DNA from: Muribaculum intestinale
GTDB lineage: Bacteria > Bacteroidota > Bacteroidia > Bacteroidales > Muribaculaceae
Assembly (NCBI RefSeq): GCF_002201515.1
Contig: NZ_CP021421.1
Location: forward strand, 1,178,001 to 1,242,000
DNA length: 64,000 nucleotides
Reading direction: 5' to 3'
Of this stretch, positions 12,664 to 23,397 are shown piece by piece. Each line of letters opens with the position of its first letter. The first letter of the stretch is position 1. The notes beneath the pieces are model-generated. The model saw nothing but the letters and a program-made list of their open reading frames with translations. It did no database searches and was not told the origin of the DNA. The position numbers and the translations under genes are program-made.

Positions 12664-13044
12664 TTATTTTGTAGCTTTCTTCTTGTTGGCAACGGTCTTC
12701 TTGCGACCCTTGCGTGTACGGGCGTTGTTCTTGGTGCTCTGACCGCGCACGGGGAGGCCGTTGCGGTGACGGATGCCACGGTAGCAACCGATGTCCATGA
12801 GACGCTTGATGTTGAGCTGGATTTCGCTGCGGAGGTCACCCTCTACCTTGTAGTCGCTGCCGATGACTTCACGTACGGCGGCGGCCTGGGCGTCGGTCCA
12901 GTCCATTACTTTGATATTACCATCAACTCCGGCCTTCTCCAAGATCGACTTGGCGGCGCTGCGTCCGATGCCGAAGATATAAGTCAAGGCGATTTCACCT
13001 CTTTTGTTCTGGGGGAGGTCAACTCCCACGATTCTAACTGCCAT
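12664..13044 (-). CDS. rpsM: 30S ribosomal protein S13
   Basis: The 126-residue head protein starts [20 protein letters not shown] and contains [20 protein letters not shown] near 93-112, ending in a lysine-rich tail that reaches the P-site tRNA. It follows rpmJ in the usual order. Confidence 0.98.
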   Translation of the reverse strand: MAVRIVGVDLPQNKRGEIALTYIFGIGRSAAKSILEKAGVDGNIKVMDWTDAQAAAVREVIGSDYKVEGDLRSEIQLNIKRLMDIGCYRGIRHRNGLPVRGQSTKNNARTRKGRKKTVANKKKATK

Positions 13045-13079
13045 ATTAATTGACTAAATTTTCTGCAAAGTTACAAAAT

Positions 13080-13196
13080 TTATCCCTGACGCTGCTTGTA
13101 CTTCGGATTTTTCTTGTTGATTACGTACAGACGTCCTTTGCGGCGCACGATTTTGCTGTCGGGAGTGCGCTTTTTGATTGATGCTCTAACTTTCAT
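13080..13196 (-). CDS. rpmJ: 50S ribosomal protein L36
   Basis: The 38-residue reading frame begins [20 protein letters not shown] and ends [11 protein letters not shown]. It is the zinc-free (C-minus) form: the position often held by cysteine in TPDxK is serine. The place between infA and rpsM is the normal one. Confidence 0.96.
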   Translation of the reverse strand: MKVRASIKKRTPDSKIVRRKGRLYVINKKNPKYKQRQG

Positions 13197-13211
13197 TTTA
13201 TTTTGATTGTT

Positions 13212-13430
13212 TTATTTGTATCGGAATGCTATTCTGCCTTTCGACAGATCGTAGGGCGACATCTCTACCCTTACCTTGTCGCCGGGGAGGATGCGGATGT
13301 AGTGCATACGCATTTTTCCGGAGATGTGGGCGGTGATTTCGTGGCCGTTCTCAAGCTCTACGCGGAACATTGCGTTGCTGAGGGCCTCGACGATGGTGCC
13401 GTCCTGTTCGATTGCAGACTGTTTTGCCAT
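13212..13430 (-). CDS. infA: translation initiation factor IF-1
   Basis: This 72-residue single S1/OB-fold protein ([20 protein letters not shown], with [19 protein letters not shown]) binds the 30S A site during initiation. Its length is exactly the family norm. It lies 9 bp after map and 15 bp before rpmJ. Confidence 0.98.
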   Translation of the reverse strand: MAKQSAIEQDGTIVEALSNAMFRVELENGHEITAHISGKMRMHYIRILPGDKVRVEMSPYDLSKGRIAFRYK

Positions 13431-13439
13431 AAGTAAATA

Positions 13440-14222
13440 TTAAATAAATCTCTCTTTAAGCACTTCTTGGATATAGTCGAACGTGGTAAGCACTTCGGTC
13501 TTATCGTCGACAATGGCAAGGGTATGCTCGTAATGTGCGGAGGGCTGGCGGTCGCGTGTGCGGCATGTCCAGCCGTCTTTTTCAATGAGGATATTGCGCT
13601 TTCCGAGGTTGATCATCGGCTCGATGCAGAGACACATGCCGTTTTTGATAATCGGTCCAGTGCTCTTGCGTCCGTAGTTGGGCACTTCGGGGTCTTCGTG
13701 CATCTCGCGGCCTATGCCGTGTCCGCACATTTCGCGTACTACAGAGTATCCGTGGCGCTCGCAGTAGGTCTGGACGGCGTTGGCAATGTCGCCGATGCGG
13801 TTGCCGACCTTGCAGGCTGCGATGCCTTTGTATAGCGACTCTTTGGTCACTTCCAGCAGGCGGCGGGTCGCGGGTGCGATGTCGCCGACGGGGAAGGTGT
13901 AGCACTGGTCGCCGTTGTATCCGTTGAGTTCGACTACGGTGTCGATGCCTACTATGTCGCCTTCGCGGAGTGTATAGTTGCTCGGGAAGCCGTGGACGAC
14001 TGTCTCGTTTACCTCTATGCAGAGGGTGGCGGGAAAGCCGGCGTAGCCCAGACAGGCCGGACGGCCGCCGTTATCGAGCATATATTCGCGCGCAATTGTA
14101 TCGAGCTTGAGTGTAGTGACACCGGGAGTCACCCACTTGGCAACTTCACCAAGTGTGCGACTCACCAGATCACATGCTTCTCGCATTTTAGCTATCTCTT
14201 CAGGTGTCTTCAGATAGATCAT
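13440..14222 (-). CDS. map: methionine aminopeptidase, type I
   Basis: The 260-residue pita-bread metalloprotease removes N-terminal methionine from new proteins. Metal ligands and the catalytic histidine are visible in NETVVHGFPS, GDIVGIDTVVELNGYNGD, GHGIGREMHEDPEVPNYG and LCIEPM. It has no N-terminal extension. It lies between secY and infA, as in other Bacteroidota and in Firmicutes. Confidence 0.97.
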   Translation of the reverse strand: MIYLKTPEEIAKMREACDLVSRTLGEVAKWVTPGVTTLKLDTIAREYMLDNGGRPACLGYAGFPATLCIEVNETVVHGFPSNYTLREGDIVGIDTVVELNGYNGDQCYTFPVGDIAPATRRLLEVTKESLYKGIAACKVGNRIGDIANAVQTYCERHGYSVVREMCGHGIGREMHEDPEVPNYGRKSTGPIIKNGMCLCIEPMINLGKRNILIEKDGWTCRTRDRQPSAHYEHTLAIVDDKTEVLTTFDYIQEVLKERFI

Positions 14223-14291
14223 TCAGTTTACTTAAAGTAGCCTTATTGCGAATATCGTTTTTACTGATTCTTACGCTTGACGCAATATTAA

Positions 14292-15644
14292 TCAATATGC
14301 GCTGCCTGTTGTGCGGCCTTTGATTTTGCCGTCCTTCATCAGACCGTCGTAGTGGTGCATCATCAGATGCGACTCAATCTGCTGGAGTGTGTCGAGGACT
14401 ACGCCTACGAGAATCAGCAGCGATGTGCCGCCGAAGAACTGGGCGAAGTTCTGGCTCACTCCGAAGAGGCGCGCAAAGGCGGGCATGATTGCCACGATGC
14501 CGAGGAAAATCGATCCGGGCAGGGTGATGCGCGACATGATTGAGTCGAGGTATTCCACTGTCTTTTTACCGGGCTTCACACCGGGGATGAAGCCGTTGTT
14601 GCGCTTCATGTCCTCTGCCATCTGGGCGGGACGCACGGTGATTGCTGTGTAAAAATAGGTGAAGGCTACGATGAGGATGAAGTAGGTGATGTTGTAGGCC
14701 CAGCCGTTGATGTCGGAGAATGCCTGGAAGAATCCGTGCGAGGCATCAGCTGTAGCCCCGAACCCGGCAAGGGTGATGGGGATGAACATGATTGCCTGTG
14801 CGAAGATGATAGGCATTACACCGGCGGCGTTTACCTTGAGGGGTATGTACTGACGTGCGCCTCCATACTGGCGATTGCCCACGATGCGCTTTGCGTATTG
14901 TACGGGTACCTTGCGTGTGCCCTGTACCAGAAGGACCGCGCCTACTGTTACGGCGAAGAGCAGAATGAGCTCGACCAGGAACATCACCAGACCGCCGGCA
15001 GAGCCGGTAGAGTCAGGCAGACGGCTTACAAACTCGTAGTAGAGCGACTGTGGCAGGCGGGCGATGATACCCACGAGGATTATGAAGGAGATACCGTTGC
15101 CGATACCGCGGTCGGTAATCCTCTCGCCGAGCCACATGATGAACATCGAACCCGCAGCCAGGATGACGGTGAGATAAGCCACCGTCCAGAAGCCCATTGA
15201 GGCGTGACCGCCCGCGCTGCTTACCTGCATCTGAAGGTTGATCAGATATGCCGGTCCTTGCAAAAGCAGGATGAACACGGTGAGGTAACGCGTGTACTGG
15301 TTGAGCTTCTGACGACCGCTTTCACCCTCTCGCTGCATTTTCTGGAACGAGGGGAGTACCATGCCAAGGAGCTGTATCACGATGGATGCAGTGATGTAGG
15401 GCATGATACCGAGAGCGAAAATGGACGCCTGGGAGAACGCACCACCGGAGAACATATCGAGGAGCTGCATCAGACCGCTTCCGGCGGTGAAGCTTGCAAG
15501 CGCGTCGAGGTCATCGGGATGGATGCCGGGAAGCACGATAAAACATCCCATTCGGTATACGAATACCAAAAGGAATGTTATAAGAAGTCGCTTGCGAAGC
15601 TCTTCGATTGTCCAAATGTTTTTTAAGGTCTGAACAAATCTCAT
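14292..15644 (-). CDS. secY: preprotein translocase subunit SecY
   Basis: This 450-residue channel protein has about ten membrane helices. Family motifs include GIMPYITASIVIQLL near 78-92 and MSRITLPGSIFLGIVAIMPA late in the protein. It forms the Sec translocon in the inner membrane. It follows rplO by 5 bp and precedes map by 69 bp. Confidence 0.97.
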   Translation of the reverse strand: MRFVQTLKNIWTIEELRKRLLITFLLVFVYRMGCFIVLPGIHPDDLDALASFTAGSGLMQLLDMFSGGAFSQASIFALGIMPYITASIVIQLLGMVLPSFQKMQREGESGRQKLNQYTRYLTVFILLLQGPAYLINLQMQVSSAGGHASMGFWTVAYLTVILAAGSMFIMWLGERITDRGIGNGISFIILVGIIARLPQSLYYEFVSRLPDSTGSAGGLVMFLVELILLFAVTVGAVLLVQGTRKVPVQYAKRIVGNRQYGGARQYIPLKVNAAGVMPIIFAQAIMFIPITLAGFGATADASHGFFQAFSDINGWAYNITYFILIVAFTYFYTAITVRPAQMAEDMKRNNGFIPGVKPGKKTVEYLDSIMSRITLPGSIFLGIVAIMPAFARLFGVSQNFAQFFGGTSLLILVGVVLDTLQQIESHLMMHHYDGLMKDGKIKGRTTGSAY

Positions 15645-15649
15645 TATCT

Positions 15650-16096
15650 TTATACTTTAGCGATTGAACCACCGGCAGCCTCGATAGCTTTCTGGGCGGC
15701 CTGTGAGAATGCGTTGGCTTCAACGGCGATAGCGCGTGTCACGGCACCCTTGGCGAGTATCTTGACGGGCTGTGCGCTGGAGATGAAGCCTGCGGCGCGG
15801 AGTTCTTCCAGACCGATCTTCTCAAGGTTGCGGGCTGCAGCAAGAGTCTCGAGGTCAGACAGATTGATTGCCTTGTACTCGACACGGTTGATGTTCTTGA
15901 AGCCGAACTTGGGGAGACGGCGCTGGAGGGGCATCTGACCTCCTTCGAATCCGATCTTGGTCTTGTAGCCGGAGCGTGATTTAGCACCTTTGTGTCCGCG
16001 TGTTGATGTACCGCCCTTGCCGGAACCCGGACCACGGCCGATACGACGCTTCTTTTTGTTGGAGCCTACGGCTGGATGGATAGTATTCAGTTCCAT
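15650..16096 (-). CDS. rplO: 50S ribosomal protein L15
   Basis: The 148-residue protein has the glycine-rich N-terminal extension of L15 (RRIGRGPGSGKGGTSTRGHK, about 17-36) and a C-terminal globular domain. It is a late-assembly 23S-binding protein, positioned between rpmD and secY. Confidence 0.98.
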   Translation of the reverse strand: MELNTIHPAVGSNKKKRRIGRGPGSGKGGTSTRGHKGAKSRSGYKTKIGFEGGQMPLQRRLPKFGFKNINRVEYKAINLSDLETLAAARNLEKIGLEELRAAGFISSAQPVKILAKGAVTRAIAVEANAFSQAAQKAIEAAGGSIAKV

Positions 16097-16109
16097 GATT
16101 TTCTTTCAA

Positions 16110-16289
16110 TTAAAGCTTAGTAACTTCTACCAGGTGGTGTACGCGGGTTACCATGCCCATCACGCTGGGAGTGTCTTCCTTGATGACACTATGATGCATC
16201 TTCTTGAGTCCGAGCGCGTCGAGGGTGAGTTTCTGCACCTTCGGGGCGTTGATGCGGCTCTTTATCTGAGTGATTTTGATTTTTGCCAT
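16110..16289 (-). CDS. rpmD: 50S ribosomal protein L30
   Basis: The 59-residue reading frame begins MAKIKITQIKSRINAPKVQK and continues with TLDALGLKKMHHSV, the standard L30 sequence. It sits 13 bp before rplO and 14 bp after rpsE, its usual place. Confidence 0.96.
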   Translation of the reverse strand: MAKIKITQIKSRINAPKVQKLTLDALGLKKMHHSVIKEDTPSVMGMVTRVHHLVEVTKL

Positions 16290-16303
16290 ATTGTCAGTTA
16301 GGA

Positions 16304-16822
16304 TTAACCGTTAAACACTTTGTCGATGGATACGCCACGGTTCTGTGCCACCTGTGCGGGGCTGCGCATTTCGCCGAGGGCCTCGATTGTGGCCTTTACA
16401 AGGTTGTGGGGGTTGGAAGAGCCCTTTGACTTTGCGAGCACGTCGGTGATGCCTACGCTCTCAAGCACGGCACGCATAGCGCCACCGGCCTTAACACCGG
16501 TACCGTGTGATGCGGGCTTGAGGATTACGCGTGAGCCGCCGAATTTGGCGTACTGCTCGTGGGGTATGGTTCCTTTGTGTACGGGAACGCGAATCAGATT
16601 CTTCTTTGCAGCCTCCACGCCTTTGGCGATAGCGGCGGTCACTTCGTTGGCTTTGCCGAGACCCCAGCCTACAATACCGTCTTCGTTGCCTACCACAACG
16701 ATGGCGGCGAAGGTAAATGTGCGTCCACCTTTGGTAACTTTGGTTACGCGGTTGATGGCCACGAGGCGGTCCTTGAGTTCGAGATCGCCGGTAGATTTAA
16801 CTCTATTATACTTGTCAGCCAT
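16304..16822 (-). CDS. rpsE: 30S ribosomal protein S5
   Basis: The 172-residue protein has the double-stranded-RNA-binding-like S5 N-terminal domain ([20 protein letters not shown], about 21-40) and a C-terminal domain with [20 protein letters not shown]5 acts in decoding fidelity. It is placed between rplR and rpmD. Confidence 0.98.
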   Translation of the reverse strand: MADKYNRVKSTGDLELKDRLVAINRVTKVTKGGRTFTFAAIVVVGNEDGIVGWGLGKANEVTAAIAKGVEAAKKNLIRVPVHKGTIPHEQYAKFGGSRVILKPASHGTGVKAGGAMRAVLESVGITDVLAKSKGSSNPHNLVKATIEALGEMRSPAQVAQNRGVSIDKVFNG

Positions 16823-16828
16823 GATTCT

Positions 16829-17170
16829 TTAAAATTTAAGTCCGCCTTCGCGAGCAGCGTCGGCCAATGATTTAACACGACCATGGAAGAGGTAGCCGTT
16901 GCGGTCGAAAACAACTTCTGTGATACCGGCGGCGAGAGCCTTCTCGGCAGCAGCCTTGCCTACCTTGGCGGCGATTTCAATCTTGGTGCCTTCTTCGATT
17001 CCCTTGGAGGATGCAGACACGAGGGTCTTGCCTTCCTGGTCATCGACGAGCTGCACGTAGATCTGCTTGTTGGAGCGGAACACTGTCATGCGGGGACGAG
17101 CAGCAGTGCCAGACACCTTCCCGCGGATGCGGGTTTTGATCTTATTTCTTCTTTGTATCTTGGATATCAT
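16829..17170 (-). CDS. rplR: 50S ribosomal protein L18
   Basis: The 113-residue 5S-rRNA-binding protein has an N-terminal basic region ([20 protein letters not shown]) and the terminal [18 protein letters not shown]. Its length and order between rplF and rpsE are standard. Confidence 0.98.
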   Translation of the reverse strand: MISKIQRRNKIKTRIRGKVSGTAARPRMTVFRSNKQIYVQLVDDQEGKTLVSASSKGIEEGTKIEIAAKVGKAAAEKALAAGITEVVFDRNGYLFHGRVKSLADAAREGGLKF

Positions 17171-17187
17171 GATTCTGCCTGTTTTAA

Positions 17188-17742
17188 TTATTTAGCACCT
17201 GCTGACTTGCCCGACTTGCGACGGATAACCTCTCCGACAAACTTGATACCCTTGCCCTTGTAAGGTTCGGGCTTGCGGAGTGAGCGAATCTTGGCGCATA
17301 CCTGGCCGAGAAGCTGCTTGTCGTCGCTTTCAAGGATGATGAGGGGGTTCTTGTTACGTTCGGTCTTTGCCTCTACTTTCACTTCTTTGGGAAGTTTGAT
17401 GAAGATGGCGTGGGAGAAACCGAGCGAGAGCTCGAGTACCTGTCCCTCGGAGGATGCACGATAGCCTACGCCTACGAGCTCCATCTCCTTGCGGTAACCC
17501 TGGCTTACGCCGACTACCATGTTGTGGATGAGAGCGCGGTAGAGACCGTGCTGTGCACGGTGCTCGCGGTCGTCAGAGGGGCGGGTGAGTACAACGTGTC
17601 CGTCTTCAACCTTAACGGTGAGGTCGGGATTTACTTTCTGGGAGAGTTCGCCCTTGGGGCCCTTCACGGTGACGTTGTCGCCGTTGACGGTGACAGTCAC
17701 TCCTGCGGGTATTTCAATGGGTGCTTTACCTATTCTTGACAT
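17188..17742 (-). CDS. rplF: 50S ribosomal protein L6
   Basis: The 184-residue protein contains two L6 domains, starting [20 protein letters not shown], with the second-domain signature [19 protein letters not shown] near 158-176. It lies close to the sarcin-ricin loop and the factor-binding site. It is located between rpsH and rplR. Confidence 0.98.
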   Translation of the reverse strand: MSRIGKAPIEIPAGVTVTVNGDNVTVKGPKGELSQKVNPDLTVKVEDGHVVLTRPSDDREHRAQHGLYRALIHNMVVGVSQGYRKEMELVGVGYRASSEGQVLELSLGFSHAIFIKLPKEVKVEAKTERNKNPLIILESDDKQLLGQVCAKIRSLRKPEPYKGKGIKFVGEVIRRKSGKSAGAK

Positions 17743-17762
17743 TGTAATTTCCTCCTATCTGA

Positions 17763-18161
17763 TTAGTAAACATAGCAAAGAACCTCGCCACCTACTTTTT
17801 CCTCGCTGGCTTTCTTGTTGGTCATGACGCCTTTTGAGGTTGACAGGATTGCGATGCCGAGACCGTTTAACACGCGGGGCATATCTTTGTAGCCGGTGTA
17901 CTGGCGCAGACCCGGACGAGATACACGCTTCAGGTTCTTGATAGCGTTGACCTTGTTGACGGGATCGTACTTGAGGGCAATCTTGATGGTGCCGGCAGGA
18001 TTCTCACCTTCGATAAACTTGTAGTTGAGAATGTAGCCCTGCTCGAAGAGAATCTTGGTGATCTCCTTCTTCAAGTTTGAGGCGGGAATCTCGACCACAC
18101 GGTGCTGGGCCTTGATTGCGTTCCTCAATCTTGTTAAATAATCTGCTATTGGATCAGTCAT
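17763..18161 (-). CDS. rpsH: 30S ribosomal protein S8
   Basis: The 132-residue protein starts [20 protein letters not shown] and contains the C-terminal signature [17 protein letters not shown]. In E. coli S8 represses the spc operon; no matching site could be identified here by eye. An 89-bp spacer separates it from rpsN. Confidence 0.98.
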   Translation of the reverse strand: MTDPIADYLTRLRNAIKAQHRVVEIPASNLKKEITKILFEQGYILNYKFIEGENPAGTIKIALKYDPVNKVNAIKNLKRVSRPGLRQYTGYKDMPRVLNGLGIAILSTSKGVMTNKKASEEKVGGEVLCYVY

Positions 18162-18250
18162 TTGTAAATTGTTTTAAATTGATCCGGACGGTGTCCGAAC
18201 AATATTTAATACTAATTCTGGAATGTTTCGTTTGAGTATCCTCCCGTGGA

Positions 18251-18550
18251 TTACCAGCTTGCTTTCTTTACTCCGGGGATGAGACCTGCGGAGGCCATTT
18301 CGCGGAACTGGATACGCGAGATGCCGAACTGGCGCATGTAGCCTTTGGGACGTCCGGTTATGCTGCAGCGGTTGTGGAGGCGCACTGTAGAGGCATTCTT
18401 GGGAAGTGCCTGGAGCTTCTGTGCGGCTTCGAAAGCGTCCTCGGGATTGCCGGTGTTGACAATCTTCTTAAGCTCGGCACGCTTCTGGGCATACTTGGCT
18501 ACCAGCTTGGCACGCTTTACTTCGCGGGCCTTCATTGATTCTTTTGCCAT
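18251..18550 (-). CDS. rpsN: 30S ribosomal protein S14
   Basis: This 99-residue protein is the long, zinc-free form of S14: it lacks the paired CxxC motifs. It has the signature [20 protein letters not shown] near 57-76. It is located between rplE and rpsH. Confidence 0.97.
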   Translation of the reverse strand: MAKESMKAREVKRAKLVAKYAQKRAELKKIVNTGNPEDAFEAAQKLQALPKNASTVRLHNRCSITGRPKGYMRQFGISRIQFREMASAGLIPGVKKASW

Positions 18551-18559
18551 ATCGGAAGA

Positions 18560-19111
18560 TTATTTTTTAGCGTTTTTGAAGGGAAGTCCGAACTCCTTGA
18601 GCAGTGCGTAGCCTTCTTCGTCGGTCTTTGCCGATGTAACGAAGGTGATGTTCATACCCTGCAGCTTGGAGATAGAGTCGATGTTGATTTCGGGGAAGAT
18701 AATCTGCTCGGTGATGCCGAGGGTGTAGTTGCCACGGCCGTCGAGCTTGCTCTCGATACCCTTGAAGTCGCGGATACGGGGGAGGGCCACACGTACCAGA
18801 CGTTCGAGGAATTCATACATCTTGTCGCGACGCAGGGTTACGCGTGCGCCGATGGGGTTCTTTTTACGTACTTTGAAGTTAGAGATGTCCTTGCGCGAGA
18901 GTGTAGCCACGGCTTTCTGTCCGGTAATGGCTGTGAGCTCGTTGATAGCTGTCTCTATAATCTTCTTGTCCTGAGTTGCTTCGCCCAGACCCTGATTGAT
19001 TACAATCTTTTCCAGACGGGGCACCTGCATGACTGTGGTGTAGTTGAACTCTTTCTCAAGGGCGGGGACAATGCGCTCCTTATAATCTTTATGAAGTGTT
19101 GCGTTGGCCAT
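18560..19111 (-). CDS. rplE: 50S ribosomal protein L5
   Basis: The 183-residue 5S-rRNA-binding protein contains [16 protein letters not shown] near 29-44 and the core [15 protein letters not shown]. Its start codon overlaps the rplX stop by one base, which implies translational coupling. Confidence 0.98.
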   Translation of the reverse strand: MANATLHKDYKERIVPALEKEFNYTTVMQVPRLEKIVINQGLGEATQDKKIIETAINELTAITGQKAVATLSRKDISNFKVRKKNPIGARVTLRRDKMYEFLERLVRVALPRIRDFKGIESKLDGRGNYTLGITEQIIFPEINIDSISKLQGMNITFVTSAKTDEEGYALLKEFGLPFKNAKK

Positions 19112-19431
19112 TATTTAATCTCCTCTCCTGATTTTTTAGAAATTCTGATCGACATTCCTTCCTCGTTGCGGGCACGTCCGATGCGGGTGGGCTTGCCTGA
19201 CTTGGGGTCGAGAAGGGCGAGGTTTGAAATATGGATGGGAGCCTCAATCTTGATGATGCCGCCCTGGGGATACTTGGCGGAGGGTTTGGTGCTCTTGGAT
19301 ACCATGTTGATACCTTCAACAGTGGCTCGGTTCTTGCTTACCTGTACCGAGAGCACGCGGCCCTGCTTGCCGCGGTCGTCGCCTGCGAGGACGTAAACGA
19401 TATCGCCCTTTTTGATATTTTGTTTGCTCAT
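19111..19431 (-). CDS. rplX: 50S ribosomal protein L24
   Basis: The 106-residue protein has the KOW motif near its N-terminus ([20 protein letters not shown], about 7-26). It initiates 50S assembly near the tunnel exit. It overlaps rplE by one base and follows rplN by 27 bp. Confidence 0.97.
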   Translation of the reverse strand: MSKQNIKKGDIVYVLAGDDRGKQGRVLSVQVSKNRATVEGINMVSKSTKPSAKYPQGGIIKIEAPIHISNLALLDPKSGKPTRIGRARNEEGMSIRISKKSGEEIK

Positions 19432-19458
19432 TGTGGTTTACTTCAGTTAGCTGATTAG

Positions 19459-19824
19459 TTAAAGTACTTCGGGAGCGAGCGATACAATCTTCATGTTGGT
19501 TGCACGCAGCTCGCGGGCAACGGGGCCGAAGATACGGGTACCGCGGAGCTCACCGGCGTTGTTGAGCAGCACGCAGGCATTGTCGTCAAAGCGGATGTAG
19601 GATCCGTCGGGACGGCGAATTTCCTTTTTTGTGCGGACAACGACAGCCTTAGACACAGTACCTTTCTTTACGTCGGACGAAGGGATAACGTTTTTAACGG
19701 TCACTACAATGATGTCGCCTACAGAAGCGTAGCGGCGTCCGGTGCCGCCAAGTACGTGGATGCAAAGGGCTTCTTTGGCACCGCTGTTGTCGGCAACTGT
19801 AAGACGTGATTCGGTCTGTATCAT
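19459..19824 (-). CDS. rplN: 50S ribosomal protein L14
   Basis: The 121-residue protein starts [20 protein letters not shown] and carries the L14 signature region ([20 protein letters not shown]). It forms part of the intersubunit bridge. It lies 2 bp from rpsQ. Confidence 0.98.
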   Translation of the reverse strand: MIQTESRLTVADNSGAKEALCIHVLGGTGRRYASVGDIIVVTVKNVIPSSDVKKGTVSKAVVVRTKKEIRRPDGSYIRFDDNACVLLNNAGELRGTRIFGPVARELRATNMKIVSLAPEVL

Positions 19825-19826
19825 GA

Positions 19827-20087
19827 TTATTTAACTTTTTCAATAATTTCAACTAATCTCCATCGCTTGGTCTTGCTCAAGGGACGGGTCTCCATCAGAC
19901 GAACGGTGTCGCCAACGCTGCACTCGTTGTTTTCGTCATGTGCGTGGTACTTTTTCGTCTTGTTGACAAACTTTCCGTAGATGGGGTGTTTTTCTTTCCA
20001 CTTCACCATAACGGTAATTGTTTTGTCTCCCTTGTTTGACGAAACTACCCCAATACGCTCTTTTCTTAAGTTTCTTGTAATTTCCAT
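19827..20087 (-). CDS. rpsQ: 30S ribosomal protein S17
   Basis: The 86-residue OB-fold protein contains [20 protein letters not shown] near 8-27 and the signature [20 protein letters not shown]. It is an early 16S 5'-domain binder. Its placement between rpmC and rplN is standard. Confidence 0.98.
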   Translation of the reverse strand: MEITRNLRKERIGVVSSNKGDKTITVMVKWKEKHPIYGKFVNKTKKYHAHDENNECSVGDTVRLMETRPLSKTKRWRLVEIIEKVK

Positions 20088-20096
20088 ATCTGGGGA

Positions 20097-20294
20097 TTAT
20101 TTATTGTTAAGTTCACGCTGACGGAGCTCGGTCTTCATGCGTGCAATCATTTTACGATCGTGTGTAATCTTTGCGGGATTGTCGATGGGGGAAATCGCAT
20201 GGTTGATCTTCTGCTGAAGATAGTCCTTGCGAGCCTGCTCCAGACGCTCTTTGAGATCCTGGGTGCTGAACTCCTTTATTTCTTCTTTCTTCAT
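20097..20294 (-). CDS. rpmC: 50S ribosomal protein L29
   Basis: The 65-residue helical protein (MKKEEIKEFSTQDLKERLEQ, then PAKITHDRKMIARMKTELR) lies at the tunnel exit, where L29 helps dock signal recognition particle and trigger factor. It follows rplP by 6 bp. Confidence 0.97.
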   Translation of the reverse strand: MKKEEIKEFSTQDLKERLEQARKDYLQQKINHAISPIDNPAKITHDRKMIARMKTELRQRELNNK

Positions 20295-20300
20295 AATCGG

Positions 20301-20732
20301 TTACACGTTTTGGGTGGGGTCGTAGTCACGACGAACGATGAACTTTGTGGTGACGGGGAGCTTCTGTGCTGCAAGGCGGAGTGCTTCCTTAGCCACGTCG
20401 AAGGGAACGCCTTCGAGCTCGATGAGAATACGTCCGGGAGTCACAGGCGCCACGAATCCTTCGGGGTTACCTTTACCTTTACCCATTCGCACTTCGGCAG
20501 GCTTCTTGGTGATAGGCTTGTCGGGGAATATGCGGATCCACACCTGGCCCTGACGCTGCATGTAGCGTGTAACGGCGATACGTGCGGCCTCAATCTGTCG
20601 GCCGGTGATCCATTTCGACTCAAGTGTCTTGATGCCGAACGAGCCGAAGGCAAGCTGGTTGCCACGCTGGGCGTTGCCTTTCATGCGGCCCTTCTGGGAA
20701 CGGCGGAACTTGGTTTTCTTAGGCTGTAACAT
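20301..20732 (-). CDS. rplP: 50S ribosomal protein L16
   Basis: The 143-residue protein starts [20 protein letters not shown] and contains the L16 signature region [20 protein letters not shown] near 82-101. It helps position the A-site tRNA. It follows rpsC by 20 bp. Confidence 0.98.
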   Translation of the reverse strand: MLQPKKTKFRRSQKGRMKGNAQRGNQLAFGSFGIKTLESKWITGRQIEAARIAVTRYMQRQGQVWIRIFPDKPITKKPAEVRMGKGKGNPEGFVAPVTPGRILIELEGVPFDVAKEALRLAAQKLPVTTKFIVRRDYDPTQNV

Positions 20733-20752
20733 TGTGATTTAGTTTGCGGATT

Positions 20753-21490
20753 TTAACGATTGTTTTTGGGCTTGCGGAAACCGCGGTCGCGACGTTCGCG
20801 GCGTTCGCCGCCGTTGTTGCGGGGACCCTTTTCGTTGTTGGCGAAAGAGGGTGCGAGCTCACGCTTGCCATATACTTCGCCACGGCAGATCCATACTTTC
20901 ACGCCTACTACACCTACCTTTGTGTGTGCTTCGACAAGAGCGTAGTCGATGTCGGCACGGAGGGTGTGAAGGGGGGTACGGCCTTCCTTGAACATTTCGC
21001 TGCGGGCCATTTCGGCGCCGTTGAGACGTCCGCTGACCTGCACCTTGATGCCTTCGGCACCGGCGCGCATGGTTGAAGCAACTGCCATCTTTACGGCACG
21101 GCGATAGGCGATTTTGCCTTCAATCTGGCGTGCGATGTTGGCAGCAACAATCTGAGCATCGAGTTCGGGGCGCTTAACCTCATAGATGTTGATCTGCACA
21201 TCTTTTTCGGTAATCTTCATGAGCTCTTTCTTGAGCTTGTCGACATCCTGGCCGCCCTTGCCGATGATGAGGCCTGGACGTGAGGTGCAGATTGTGATTG
21301 TGATGAGCTTAAGGGTACGCTCGATTACGATGCGTGAAACGCTTGACTTGGCGAGACGGACCTCCAGGTATTTGCGGAGCTTGGAATCCTCGAGCAGGTT
21401 GTCGCCATACTTTTTGCCGCCATACCAGTTGGAGTCCCAACCGCGGATGACGCCTAAGCGGTTGCTAATCGGATTAACTTTCTGTCCCAT
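20753..21490 (-). CDS. rpsC: 30S ribosomal protein S3
   Basis: The 245-residue protein has an N-terminal KH domain ([20 protein letters not shown], about 74-93) and a C-terminal domain ending in an Arg/Asn-rich tail. S3 lines the mRNA entry channel. It starts 3 bp after rplV ends. Confidence 0.98.
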   Translation of the reverse strand: MGQKVNPISNRLGVIRGWDSNWYGGKKYGDNLLEDSKLRKYLEVRLAKSSVSRIVIERTLKLITITICTSRPGLIIGKGGQDVDKLKKELMKITEKDVQINIYEVKRPELDAQIVAANIARQIEGKIAYRRAVKMAVASTMRAGAEGIKVQVSGRLNGAEMARSEMFKEGRTPLHTLRADIDYALVEAHTKVGVVGVKVWICRGEVYGKRELAPSFANNEKGPRNNGGERRERRDRGFRKPKNNR

Positions 21491-21493
21491 CTC

Positions 21494-21910
21494 TTATTTG
21501 TCTTCTTTAGTTGTTTTGTTGTCGATAGTGTCTACGTAGAGGGTAACGTGGTTGGCACGCTTGCGGATGCGGTAGCCGCGGCCCTGGGGAGCGGGACGCA
21601 GACGCTTGAGCATCGGGGCGGGGCCTACGAAGATTGTTGATACGTAGAGCTCGCCGTTCTCGGCCTTGCGCTCGTTTTTGGCCTCCCAGTTAGAGATTGC
21701 GCTGAGGAGGCACTTGCGCAGGCGGGCAGCAGCCTCTTTGTTAGAGAATTCGAGGAGACCCAGAGCACGGAACACCTCTTTGCCGCGGATCATGTCTACG
21801 ACGAGGCGCATCTTGCGGGGGGACGAGGGTACGTTGAGGAGCTTGGCGAAAGCCTGGCTCTTCTGGGCTTCCTTCCTTAATTCGGCGGATTGTCTTTTTC
21901 TTACACCCAT
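21494..21910 (-). CDS. rplV: 50S ribosomal protein L22
   Basis: The 138-residue protein contains [20 protein letters not shown] (about 26-45), with the tunnel-lining beta-hairpin loop near [18 protein letters not shown]. It is longer than E. coli L22 (110 residues) because of extensions at both ends. It is located between rpsS and rpsC. Confidence 0.97.
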   Translation of the reverse strand: MGVRKRQSAELRKEAQKSQAFAKLLNVPSSPRKMRLVVDMIRGKEVFRALGLLEFSNKEAAARLRKCLLSAISNWEAKNERKAENGELYVSTIFVGPAPMLKRLRPAPQGRGYRIRKRANHVTLYVDTIDNKTTKEDK

Positions 21911-21964
21911 TGTATTGAATTTCTTTTTCTTGTCAAAAAAACTGTTATATCAATGGCCCGTGTA

Positions 21965-22234
21965 TTATTTCTTGCGGTTGCCCGAGTGACCGCGGAATGT
22001 GCGGGTGGGGGCAAATTCGCCAAGTTTATGTCCTACCATGTTTTCAGTTACATAGACAGGGATAAACTTGTTGCCATTGTGTACTGCGAAAGTGTGGCCA
22101 ACAAACTCGGGGGCTATCATCGAAGCGCGGCTCCAAGTCTTGATTACAGACTTCTTGCCGGATTCCTCCATAGCTGCGACCTTCTTTTCGAGCTTAATGC
22201 TGATATAAGGGCCTTTTTTCAGTGAGCGACTCAT
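21965..22234 (-). CDS. rpsS: 30S ribosomal protein S19
   Basis: The 89-residue head protein starts [20 protein letters not shown] and ends with the signature [20 protein letters not shown]. It forms a complex with S13. It is located between rplB and rplV. Confidence 0.98.
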   Translation of the reverse strand: MSRSLKKGPYISIKLEKKVAAMEESGKKSVIKTWSRASMIAPEFVGHTFAVHNGNKFIPVYVTENMVGHKLGEFAPTRTFRGHSGNRKK

Positions 22235-22253
22235 AGTTGCTTAATTAATCAGA

Positions 22254-23081
22254 TTACTTTTTTCTTCTTTCAATAATGTACTTCGAAGAGTGCTTCTTCG
22301 GTGCACGAGTCTTGAGACCCTTTGAGTACAGACCCTTGCGAGAACGTGGATGGCCACCAGATGCACGACCTTCACCACCACCCATGGGGTGATCGACAGG
22401 GTTCATGACTACGCCGCGGTTGCGGGGACGGCGACCGAGCCAGCGTGAACGGCCGGCCTTGCCTGAACGTTCGAGAGAGTGCTCGCTGTTGCCTACAACG
22501 CCTACAGTGGCGCGGCATGCAGAGAGAATCTTGCGGGTTTCTCCAGAAGGTAATTTGACAATAGCATATGTGCCTTCACGCGAGATAAGCTGCGCGAAAG
22601 TACCGGCAGAACGGGCCATGAAAGCGCCCTGGCCGGGACGAAGCTCAATGCAGTGGATGAGAGTACCGACGGGGATTTTGTTGAGGGGAAGTGTGTTGCC
22701 TACTTCGGGGGCAACGTCCTGGCCGCTGACAACAGTCTGACCTACTTCAAGGCCGTTGGGGGCGATGATGTAGGACTTTGAGCCGTCGACATAGTAGAGA
22801 AGGGCGATACGGGCCGAACGGTTGGGATCGTACTCGATCGACTTAACTACTGCGGGAACACCGTCTTTGTTTCTCTTGAAGTCGATGACGCGGTATTTGC
22901 GTTTGTGGCCACCGCCCATGTAGCGGTTGGTGAGATGACCCTCGGCGTTGCGGCCGCCGGTCGATTTCTTGCCGACTGTAAGAGATTTTTCTGGCGCAGT
23001 GGCAGTGATTACACCCTTGAATACGCCAATAACCTTGTGTCTTTGCCCCGGTGTGGTGGGCTTGAATTTTCTTACTGCCAT
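22254..23081 (-). CDS. rplB: 50S ribosomal protein L2
   Basis: This 275-residue protein is essential for peptidyl-transferase-centre assembly. It has an OB-fold RNA-binding domain and the C-terminal signature [20 protein letters not shown], which includes the conserved histidine. It follows rplW by 3 bp. Confidence 0.98.
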   Translation of the reverse strand: MAVRKFKPTTPGQRHKVIGVFKGVITATAPEKSLTVGKKSTGGRNAEGHLTNRYMGGGHKRKYRVIDFKRNKDGVPAVVKSIEYDPNRSARIALLYYVDGSKSYIIAPNGLEVGQTVVSGQDVAPEVGNTLPLNKIPVGTLIHCIELRPGQGAFMARSAGTFAQLISREGTYAIVKLPSGETRKILSACRATVGVVGNSEHSLERSGKAGRSRWLGRRPRNRGVVMNPVDHPMGGGEGRASGGHPRSRKGLYSKGLKTRAPKKHSSKYIIERRKK

Positions 23082-23084
23082 TTT

Positions 23085-23375
23085 TTAGAGATTGCTGTAG
23101 TAATCAATAGTCTCGCCATCAGCGATTGTGATGATGGCTTTCTTGTAGTCCGAAGTGGCGCCCTTGATGATACCTGTGCGGGTGTAGCGTGAGCGGTTCT
23201 TGCCGCGGACTATCATGGTGTTTACCTTGACAACATGTACGCCGTAGAGCTTTTCGACCATATTCTGGATCTCATACTTGTTGGCTTCGGGGGAAACACG
23301 GAAAGTGTAGCGATTGAGCTTTTCTGTGAGCTTAGTCGCCTTTTCAGTAACGATGGGAGTCAGTTCAAATTCCAT
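23085..23375 (-). CDS. rplW: 50S ribosomal protein L23
   Basis: The 96-residue protein starts MEFELTPIVTEKATKLTEKL. L23 is the main docking site for trigger factor and SRP at the tunnel exit. It is located between rplD and rplB. Confidence 0.97.
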   Translation of the reverse strand: MEFELTPIVTEKATKLTEKLNRYTFRVSPEANKYEIQNMVEKLYGVHVVKVNTMIVRGKNRSRYTRTGIIKGATSDYKKAIITIADGETIDYYSNL

Positions 23376-23397
23376 TGCTTAAATCCTCCTATGTTGT